Below are positions 1-4,654 of a stretch of DNA of 5,777 bases, piece after piece; the stretch's first letter is position 1; each line of letters opens with the position of its first letter. The position numbers were made by a program, and so were the translations under genes. Source of the stretch: Acidobacteriota bacterium (GTDB lineage: Bacteria > Acidobacteriota > Terriglobia > Acidiferrales > UBA7541); contig QHYF01000196.1 in assembly GCA_003224075.1 (NCBI GenBank), positions 1 to 5,777 of the forward strand, read 5' to 3'. A model generated the notes under the pieces. The model ran no database searches. It was not told the origin of the DNA and worked only from the letters and a program-made list of their open reading frames with translations.

Positions 1-350
1 ATTTTAATTAGCTGCTCTCCGTTCAATTTCGTCAGTGCGTCGAAATTCTTCGCGAACCGCTCTTCATACCACACTGCAATTTGAGCGGGTGTCTTGACGT
101 TCTCCGGAATCATCGCCGGGTTCGCGTCGAACACGCCGTTGATCACCGTTTCGAGAAACCGATTGTCGGCCGCAGCAATATGCCGCACCAGTTCGATCGC
201 GGTTCTTGACGCAGTGTCTGGCCGGTAGTCGCACTTGTCCGCCGGCACCGTCTCGAGCACTTTCCTGGTAATCCGGCTCTCGTTCTTCAACGTCCCCAGA
301 TATACGTTCTGCAGTAAAGACATCGCTTGCTCTGCCGTCATTTCATTCAT
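1..350 (-). CDS. DinB-superfamily protein, N-terminal part (cut by window edge)
   Basis: The first 116 residues are visible; the 3' end lies beyond base 1. The segment reads as a helical DinB-like (DinB_2/DUF664-type) protein: an N-terminal helix ending in TLKNESRITRKVLETVPADK, a D-Y-R-P-D turn, then the helix IELVRHIAAADNRFLE. In this superfamily the His of that second helix (H57 here) is normally one of three metal ligands of a four-helix bundle; the other two, near the C-terminus, are outside the window. Members include metal-dependent thiol transferases and many of unknown role, and they are unrelated to DNA polymerase IV. The start at 350 is preceded by a full AGGAGG at only 4 nt spacing; an in-frame ATG at 341 (13 nt spacing) is the alternative. 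The family assignment is fairly firm; the substrate cannot be told. Confidence 0.8.
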   Translation of the reverse strand, partial: MNEMTAEQAMSLLQNVYLGTLKNESRITRKVLETVPADKCDYRPDTASRTAIELVRHIAAADNRFLETVINGVFDANPAMIPENVKTPAQIAVWYEERFAKNFDALTKLNGEQLIK

Positions 351-354
351 GTTT

Positions 355-360
355 CCTCCT
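355..360 (-). promoter_or_regulatory. Ribosome binding site of the DinB-like gene
   Basis: A perfect AGGAGG lies on the minus strand just upstream of the start at 350. The 4-nt spacer is short, so both the ATG at 350 and the one three codons later are reachable. Confidence 0.65.
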
Positions 361-401
361 GTGCGCGTTCCGTGTTATTCGGTGAATCGGGCAGCGACGG
401 G

Positions 402-407
402 ATTGTA
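402..407 (-). promoter_or_regulatory. Possible -10 box upstream of the DinB-like gene
   Basis: The minus strand carries TACAAT (5 of 6 matches to TATAAT), preceded directly by TG. It would place transcription start near 395, about 45 nt before the start codon. No good -35 hexamer is found 16-18 bp upstream, so this is tentative. Confidence 0.25.
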
Positions 408-423
408 CATCTGATTGTGGAGA

Positions 424-450
424 GCAGGAGCGCTTCTCGCGCAAGCCTGC
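424..450 (-). terminator. Hairpin after the STAS gene, possible weak transcript end
   Basis: About 20 nt past the STAS stop codon the sequence can fold into GCAGG/CCTGC closing a second stem GCGC/GCGC with a 5-nt loop; the two stems are separated by a small asymmetric internal loop. No T-run follows, so it does not meet the rule for an intrinsic terminator. It could be a 3'-end stabilising hairpin. Confidence 0.25.
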
Positions 451-468
451 AAGAGCTTTCGAATCGCC

Positions 469-828
469 CTACACAATCCTCCCGCCGTGGCGGCCCGCCG
501 CTTCGAACAACTTCAGCAAATTCGAAATTCCCAGAAGTTCCCGGATCTGCTCATTCGCGTTGATGAGCGCAAACTCACAGCGGCCTGTCCTGGCCGAAAC
601 ATAGAGCCCCGCGATCGTCCCGAGCCCTGAGCTGTCAATCAGGGGAACGTTTTTCAAGTCCAGAACAATCCGTTTTTTCTGTCCGATCAGGCTCTTCACT
701 TCACTCTTGAGCAGCGGCGCATTTTCCGTCGTCAGTTTTCCGTGGCATTCCACCAATGTGGACACGTTGCCCTCAATACACTGCACTCGAAATCCGCGCG
801 TCGACCTGATCGGCGAGCTCTGCCGCAT
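469..828 (-). CDS. STAS-domain anti-sigma factor antagonist (SpoIIAA/RsbV-like)
   Basis: A 119-residue protein made of one STAS domain. It shows the V-x-G-K-L-T segment of the first strands (around residues 26-33), the strand RIVLDLKNVPLIDSSGLGTI (53-72), and a C-terminal helix ending in LLGISNLLKLFEA. DSSGLG (65-70) is the switch motif: its first serine (S66) aligns with Ser58 of Bacillus SpoIIAA, which the cognate kinase/anti-sigma factor phosphorylates. The unphosphorylated form binds the anti-sigma factor and releases the sigma factor. No RsbW-like kinase or PP2C phosphatase is encoded nearby, so the partner must be elsewhere. I chose the ATG at 828 because AAAGGAG sits 5 nt upstream; an in-frame TTG at 852 would add eight residues but lacks this site. 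Other STAS proteins are chemosensory or transport-linked, so the exact pathway is open. Confidence 0.88.
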   Translation of the reverse strand: MRQSSPIRSTRGFRVQCIEGNVSTLVECHGKLTTENAPLLKSEVKSLIGQKKRIVLDLKNVPLIDSSGLGTIAGLYVSARTGRCEFALINANEQIRELLGISNLLKLFEAAGRHGGRIV

Positions 829-833
829 CACGG

Positions 834-840
834 CTCCTTT
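834..840 (-). promoter_or_regulatory. Ribosome binding site deciding the STAS gene start
   Basis: AAAGGAG on the minus strand, 5 nt before the ATG at 828. It supports this ATG over the upstream in-frame TTG at 852. Confidence 0.65.
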
Positions 841-1057
841 GAACTGCCTCAAGCCTCAGATGAAACTTCTTTCAGGAGCGGATTCGCCCACACTCAAGCC
901 GGCATCCTGTCCTTGGCGACTTTGGCGATGACATAAGTGCCCCGGAATTGTCTGTGGTTCCCTCCGCGCCAGAATTGGGCTAAGTCTATCCGAGAACACT
1001 GACCGGTGGCTAGGGCGTTGCATGACAGACAAGCGGGCGGCGTGAAAGCTGAGCACG

Positions 1058-1411
1058 CTAACGCCCTTTCTTCTGTGGCGCCACTGTTCGCGCCGCGGAC
1101 TTCACCTCACTGCTTCGTTTGCCTCCGTACAGGGTTACTTTGCCGTCTACGACATTGCCCACATAGCGTCCAGCGGCGAGAAATTGCATCACTTTGTGTC
1201 CCGACCGCGCCAATTGCGCCCAGCGAGAAGCCGTCTCCGGATTCTGTTCCACTCCGCGCAGCGGCTGGCCTTCAAACACAAAATCCACTTCGCGCAAATG
1301 TCTCCGGGGAGTCTCTCGCACGGGAAACTTCTGACCGTCCACGTCCACTTGCGCTTCGCCTTCCGCCAGGGCCCCACGCCAAACCGCGACCAGCGCTTCC
1401 TCCAGAGTCAT
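1058..1411 (-). CDS. Small hypothetical protein, possibly conserved, function unknown
   Basis: A 117-residue soluble protein with no signal peptide or membrane segment. It starts with an acidic amphipathic helix (MTLEEALVAVWRGALAEG), followed by a short strand-turn-strand region (QVDVDGQKFPVRETPRRHLREVDFVFEG, about 21-48) and the segment LRGVEQNPETASRWAQLARSGHKVMQFL (51-78). A final strand pair (RYVGNVVDGKVTLYG) leads into a Lys/Arg-rich tail. The balance of strands, charged turns and an N-P-E-T-x-S-R-W-A-Q-L-A core looks like a real folded protein, not a chance frame, but I do not recognise a named domain. The ATG at 1411 follows a GGGGGG tract at 6 nt spacing and begins the natural-looking helix; an in-frame ATG at 1453 would add 14 residues without any ribosome binding site. 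It lies between the PilZ and STAS genes, 141 and 229 bp away. Confidence 0.7.
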   Translation of the reverse strand: MTLEEALVAVWRGALAEGEAQVDVDGQKFPVRETPRRHLREVDFVFEGQPLRGVEQNPETASRWAQLARSGHKVMQFLAAGRYVGNVVDGKVTLYGGKRSSEVKSAARTVAPQKKGR

Positions 1412-1552
1412 GGCAATCCCCCCAACGGCGTCGCGATTCAGCATTCCTATCATGGATAGCAGTTTAACGATAGCTGGTGGCGCGATCCGATCGTTTTCGG
1501 AGTTGGAGAATGGAATAGTGGCTCTTGGAAGGGAATCAGCGGAAGTTATAGC

Positions 1553-1966
1553 TCACGAGGCAGCGGGGAAGCGGGAGGGCGACATAGACTTGTGAACCCG
1601 CCTCATCAATGCTATGAGATGCGGGCAGTCTTCCTCTGTTATCGCGGTGAATTTCAATCCGAGTCCTCCGCTGGGCCTGATATGCCGGACAACGGCTTCG
1701 GTCCTGATCTGTCCTTCCTGCACCAGAAAATCTAGCTTGACCTTCTCGCCCAGCGGCCGCGTAACTGCCGTGTCGATGAACAGTCCCCCTACGCTCAAAT
1801 CGCGAACGCGCGAAACATTATCCATTCCGTTGCAGCGCCAATAGACCCACACGCCCTCCGGTGTCGCTACCCGAGAGGCGAGCCTCCGGGAATAAATTGG
1901 GCCTGCTTGGGCGCTTCCCACAGTGGTCCTCAGACCCTCCAGAGCCGAACGGGCAGCCGGGAACAT
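1553..1966 (-). CDS. Single-domain PilZ protein, likely c-di-GMP binding
   Basis: A 137-residue protein consisting of one PilZ domain. Both nucleotide-binding signatures are visible: R28-x-x-x-R32 in RRLASR and D56-x-S-x-x-G61 in DLSVGG. The beta-barrel strands follow, including KVKLDFLV and the closing GGLGLKFTAI, then a C-terminal helix (EDCPHLIALMRRVHK). In this family these residues wrap a c-di-GMP dimer and the protein acts as an effector on motility, adhesion or exopolysaccharide machinery. No output domain or partner gene is attached, so the target is unknown. The ATG at 1966 has only a weak ribosome binding site; a GTG at 1921 has GAGGA 5 nt upstream and would give a 122-residue protein that keeps both motifs, so the start is uncertain. 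The 5' flank carries a pair of direct repeats that may be regulatory. Confidence 0.85.
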   Translation of the reverse strand: MFPAARSALEGLRTTVGSAQAGPIYSRRLASRVATPEGVWVYWRCNGMDNVSRVRDLSVGGLFIDTAVTRPLGEKVKLDFLVQEGQIRTEAVVRHIRPSGGLGLKFTAITEEDCPHLIALMRRVHKSMSPSRFPAAS

Positions 1967-2021
1967 GAGCGCCCAAATGCATGGTGATTTCAGAAGCTAG
2001 TCCGACAATCTGGAGGACACA

Positions 2022-2062
2022 ATCGGGGAAACACCTGAGAGAACCATCGGGGAAAGACCTGA
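2022..2062. repeat. Two 17-bp direct repeats, 24 bp apart, upstream of the PilZ gene
   Basis: Copies at 2022-2038 and 2046-2062 read ATCGGGGAAACACCTGA and ATCGGGGAAAGACCTGA, identical except for one base. They lie about 56-96 bp upstream of the PilZ start codon, in the non-coding gap behind the CPBP gene. The size and position would suit a pair of operator sites for a regulator of the PilZ gene; a slipped duplication is the other explanation. No palindrome is evident within the unit. Confidence 0.6.
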
Positions 2063-2111
2063 TCGAGGCATTTCTTTCCGTCACACATTCAGGTTGGGGG
2101 GAAGCCCGTTC

Positions 2112-3089
2112 TTACAGAGTGCAAAACAGGAAATGCCAGGTGAGGTCGACGCCGGCATGGACCAGGGCGGAAGCGAAGATCGAGTTGGTCTTGCGCCAGG
2201 TCCAGCCGTAGAAGAAGCCGGCGATGGAGGCGAGGATAGCGTAACGCCAGTTGGGGAAGTTCGTGTTGGTGATATGAGAGAGCCCAAAGAGGATGGAAGC
2301 GGTCCACCAGCCCGCAAGATCGTTTTTGGACGCGCGCGCGAGCATATTCTGCAGCAAGCCGCGGAAGAGGAACTCTTCGGGCCAAGCGGTGAAGAAGAGA
2401 ATCCCGAGCGAAAGAAACGGGAGCGATTTCCATTCCCGCCACTGCGGCGCAAACTGGATGAAGTGCATGCCCATCCCAAGAGGAATGGCGATGCAGGCGA
2501 AAACAATGAAGCTCGCAAGCACGAAGAAACTCCAGCGCCGGCCCCAACCGATCGAATAGCCGATGCCGTTCACGCGGCGGAGAAGCACGAATCCTGCCAG
2601 CGCGACATTGACGCAGAGAAGCACGGTAAAGACATACGCAAGGCGGCCGCCGGGGAATGGCCAAAGCCAGTGTGAAGGCGAAAATTTTACGGCCACCCAG
2701 ATGCCTGCCAGTGTGAGGAAGTCCTGCCAGCAGCCGGCCGGACGGAGCCCTGCAGACACAGCAAGTGCGAGCGGGATGAAAACGAAGCCAGCCACGGCTG
2801 CGGCACGCGTAAACGCGAAAGTATTTGTCCCCAGGGCATAAATCAGGTAGACAAGAAACACCGCGACGCCGAGCAAGTAGCCGCTGCCGGCGCCGAAGTA
2901 CGCGGTGAGCACGTTTTCAACGTCACGCGCGGCAAAAAGCAGCATCACCAGGAAGAAGAATGCGAAAGCCGTGAGCGTGGCCGCGAAGGCCCGGCCGCCA
3001 TAGCCTAGCCAGGAAGAGTAAAGCGCTCCGGTGAGCGTCAGCGCCGCCCAGACGCCGAGCATGGCCAGCGGGCCGAGTTGGCGCGTCAC
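2112..3089 (-). CDS. CPBP-family intramembrane metalloprotease (Rce1/Abi type)
   Basis: A polytopic membrane protein of about 325 residues with roughly eight hydrophobic segments. The C-terminal half carries the CPBP (CAAX protease and bacteriocin-processing) motifs. Counting from the longest frame, whose start is a TTG at 3095, these are E240-E241-x-x-x-R245 in WPEEFLFRG, H274 in FGLSHI, and H313-x-x-x-D317 in LVHAGVD. In Rce1 the equivalent glutamates and histidines form the membrane-embedded active site. Bacterial members process peptides, confer bacteriocin immunity or have unknown substrates; nothing nearby names one here. The N-terminal half (about four helices) is an extra membrane region beyond the roughly 100-residue core domain. 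The start is uncertain: TTG 3095, GTG 3089 and ATG 3062 all lack a good ribosome binding site. A -10-like TACAAT ends at 3102, which would fit a leaderless or near-leaderless message from GTG 3089. Confidence 0.87.
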   Translation of the reverse strand: MTRQLGPLAMLGVWAALTLTGALYSSWLGYGGRAFAATLTAFAFFFLVMLLFAARDVENVLTAYFGAGSGYLLGVAVFLVYLIYALGTNTFAFTRAAAVAGFVFIPLALAVSAGLRPAGCWQDFLTLAGIWVAVKFSPSHWLWPFPGGRLAYVFTVLLCVNVALAGFVLLRRVNGIGYSIGWGRRWSFFVLASFIVFACIAIPLGMGMHFIQFAPQWREWKSLPFLSLGILFFTAWPEEFLFRGLLQNMLARASKNDLAGWWTASILFGLSHITNTNFPNWRYAILASIAGFFYGWTWRKTNSIFASALVHAGVDLTWHFLFCTL

Positions 3090-3101
3090 AGGCAAGCGAG
3101 A

Positions 3102-3107
3102 ATTGTA
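3102..3107 (-). promoter_or_regulatory. Possible -10 box of the CPBP protease gene
   Basis: The minus strand reads TACAAT, with a partial -35 (TTGGTC, 3124-3129) 16 bp upstream. Transcription would start near 3095, at or within a few bases of the likely start codon, so a leaderless transcript is possible. The -35 lies inside the first codons of the divergent plus-strand gene. Confidence 0.3.
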
Positions 3108-3117
3108 ACGCAGAGAG

Positions 3118-4344
3118 ATGGCAGACCAAATTCAGGCACGAATGACGGCGCCGGCAGAAATGAAGATGAAACGGCTGGCTTACGTCGACTGGATGCGCGG
3201 CCTGGCCTGCGTGCTGATGTTTCAAACGCATTGCTACGACTCCTGGCTCAGTCCGGAGGCTAGGAAATCGTCGTCGCTGATTGTGTGGTCGCAGCTGGGC
3301 GGGACGCTCCCGGCGCCGCTCTTCGTTTTCTTGGCGGGCGTATCGTTTGCGCTGGTGACGGAGCGTCTGCGCGAAAAGGGAATTGAACGCAACGCCATCG
3401 CGAAGCAGACCCTTTTGCGCGGAGCGGAAGTATTCGGGATGGGGCTGCTCTTTCGAGTCCAGGAACTTGCGCTTGGCTATCCGCGGTCGCCGTGGACCGA
3501 TCTGCTGCGCGTGGATGTGCTGAACATCCTCGGGCTTTCGATGATGCTGATGGGCGTTCTTTGCTGGTTGACCGCCTCGCGGTCACACATAAATTCGACC
3601 GCTTCGCGGTCACACATGAATTTGGCGGCAGATGGAACCGTTGCAGCGGCGAGAATTCGCACGCTGGTGGCGGCGATTTTCGTGGCGGCGATTGTCGCGA
3701 TGGCTACTCCGCCGCTGTGGACCACGCACCGGCCGAAGTTCCTGCCGTGGCCGATCGAGTCCTACATTAACGGCGTTCACATTTTTGGCCAGCCACAGCC
3801 CTGGCTCTTTCCGCTGTTTCCGTGGTCGGCGTTCGCCTTCGCCGGACTTGCTGCCGGCTTCTTTCTGTTTTCTGAGTCCGCCAAACGCCGCGAAGGGCTC
3901 ATGTTCGCGGCGCTTGGCGCGGCGGGAATCATCGCTGTCGCCCTGTCTGTTTTTTTCGATTCCACGCGCATCCGGCTGTATGCGGTTTACGACTATTGGC
4001 ACAGCAATCCGAATTTTTTTCTGCTGCGCTGCGGCGTCCTGCTCATGATTCTTTTTCTGGTTTATGCGTGGTGCCGCTGGGGGTTTGCGCAGAAAGGTTT
4101 CAGCCCCATCATCCAGCTCGGGAATACCTCGCTGCTGGTCTACTGGGTTCACATCGAATTTGTCTATGGAAGATTTTCGATTCTGCCGAAGAAGCAGTGC
4201 AGCGCGCTACAGGCCACCGCGGGACTGCTTACGATTTTCCTGGCCATGCTGGGGCTTTCGTTATTGTGGATCCGATTGAAGAAACGGAAAGTCAGGGCTT
4301 CCCAGCCGAGTCCGGCGGCAATTGCTGCGACTGAGGGATCTTGA
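3118..4344 (+). CDS. Polytopic membrane acyltransferase, HGSNAT-catalytic/DUF1624-like
   Basis: A 408-residue protein with about ten membrane helices. It opens with RLAYVDWMRGLACVLMFQTH (19-38), the N-terminal signature of the heparan-glucosaminide N-acetyltransferase (DUF1624) and acyltransferase-3 group; H38 in the first helix matches the His position usually considered catalytic. PAPLFVFLAGVSFAL (65-79) is the typical second helix, and QLGNTSLLVYWVHIEFVYG (333-351) the typical late helix. Bacterial members transfer acyl groups across the membrane onto sugars or cell-wall polymers; the substrate is unknown here. Between helices near 134-151 and 181-199 lies an 18-residue imperfect repeat (TASRSHINS/TASRSHMNL) encoded by a 27-bp tandem duplication. 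The ATG at 3118 has only GAGAG directly adjacent; ATGs at 3142 (CAGG 5 nt upstream) or 3160 would also keep the whole domain. The gene starts back-to-back with the CPBP gene and its last 53 bp overlap the convergent ftsB gene. Confidence 0.82.
   Translation: MADQIQARMTAPAEMKMKRLAYVDWMRGLACVLMFQTHCYDSWLSPEARKSSSLIVWSQLGGTLPAPLFVFLAGVSFALVTERLREKGIERNAIAKQTLLRGAEVFGMGLLFRVQELALGYPRSPWTDLLRVDVLNILGLSMMLMGVLCWLTASRSHINSTASRSHMNLAADGTVAAARIRTLVAAIFVAAIVAMATPPLWTTHRPKFLPWPIESYINGVHIFGQPQPWLFPLFPWSAFAFAGLAAGFFLFSESAKRREGLMFAALGAAGIIAVALSVFFDSTRIRLYAVYDYWHSNPNFFLLRCGVLLMILFLVYAWCRWGFAQKGFSPIIQLGNTSLLVYWVHIEFVYGRFSILPKKQCSALQATAGLLTIFLAMLGLSLLWIRLKKRKVRASQPSPAAIAATEGS
3570..3623. repeat. 27-bp tandem repeat (2 copies) with internal palindrome, inside a gene
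   Basis: Copies at 3570-3596 and 3597-3623 match at 24 of 27 bases. Each starts with a perfect 6-bp stem and 3-nt loop (GACCGC-CTC-GCGGTC in the first, GACCGC-TTC-GCGGTC in the second), followed by ACACAT(A/G)AATT. The unit length is a multiple of three, so the acyltransferase frame is kept (residues 152-169). The AT-rich half and the hairpin half look unlike the surrounding membrane-helix codons, which suggests an inserted repetitive element of REP type; whether other genomic copies exist cannot be seen here. Confidence 0.85.
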
Positions 4345-4654
4345 TGATGACTTCGCCGGGCTTCGCGAGGCCAAGTTCATCGCGGGCGATTTCTTCGATT
4401 TTGTGCGGATCCGTTTTCAGTTCTTTTATTTCTTGCTGGAGCTGCAGATTCTCCTTGTTCAATTGATCGAAACCGGCGTTCACCTTCTCGATTTCCAGTT
4501 GCGTGCGGCGCATGGCCAGGAAGCCGTGCGTGCCGAAGATGTCGTGCACAATGAGAAAGAGCACCAGCAGGCCGAGGAGAGCGCGCCCATGCTGGCGCAG
4601 AAAAGACCAGATTTTCTCGCCTGCATCCGCCTCGTTCAGTTCTTCAAGACCCAT
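4292..4654 (-). CDS. ftsB: FtsB/DivIC-type septum formation initiator
   Basis: A 120-residue bitopic protein. A short charged cytoplasmic N-terminus (1-23) is followed by one membrane helix (about 24-40, ALLGLLVLFLIVHDIF) and an outward coiled coil (about 47-82, RRTQLEIEKVNAGFDQLNKE and on, rich in Leu, Gln, Glu and Lys). The closing motif is DPHKIEEIARDELGLAKPGEVIIKIP (82-107), which matches the family's IE-x-x-AR-x-x-LG-x-x-x-PGE pattern. FtsB/DivIC joins FtsL and FtsQ/DivIB in the divisome and links assembly to septal peptidoglycan synthesis. The ATG at 4654 overlaps the end of the phosphohexomutase gene by 19 bp, so it is probably translated by coupling; its own ribosome binding site (GGGA) is weak. 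An upstream in-frame ATG at 4756 would add a basic tail lying wholly inside the upstream gene and is unlikely. The last 53 bp are antisense to the acyltransferase gene. Confidence 0.87.
   Translation of the reverse strand: MGLEELNEADAGEKIWSFLRQHGRALLGLLVLFLIVHDIFGTHGFLAMRRTQLEIEKVNAGFDQLNKENLQLQQEIKELKTDPHKIEEIARDELGLAKPGEVIIKIPQSQQLPPDSAGKP

Noticed and set aside
829..1057. Largest intergenic gap, with short open frames on both strands
   Set aside because: The small frames lack ribosome binding sites and protein-like composition, and I find no convincing -35/-10 pair, small-RNA shape or riboswitch.
1013..1066. Inverted repeat GGGCGTT/AACGCCC with a 5-bp inner hairpin (1040-1058) at the end of the small hypothetical gene
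   Set aside because: The 7-bp arms are 40 nt apart and no T-run follows on the minus strand, so it does not qualify as a terminator; the pairing may be chance.
2080..2088. GTCACACAT, also present in the 27-bp repeat of the acyltransferase gene
   Set aside because: Only nine bases match and the palindrome is missing, so I do not count it as another copy of the element.
2094..2675. A 193-codon open frame on the plus strand opposite the CPBP gene
   Set aside because: Its product is a charged, low-complexity Glu/Lys/Arg/Pro chain, typical of the antisense of a membrane protein gene; the CPBP frame has the catalytic motifs.
3610..4152. A 180-codon open frame on the minus strand inside the acyltransferase
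   Set aside because: Arg/Gln-rich antisense of membrane helices, with no domain signature.
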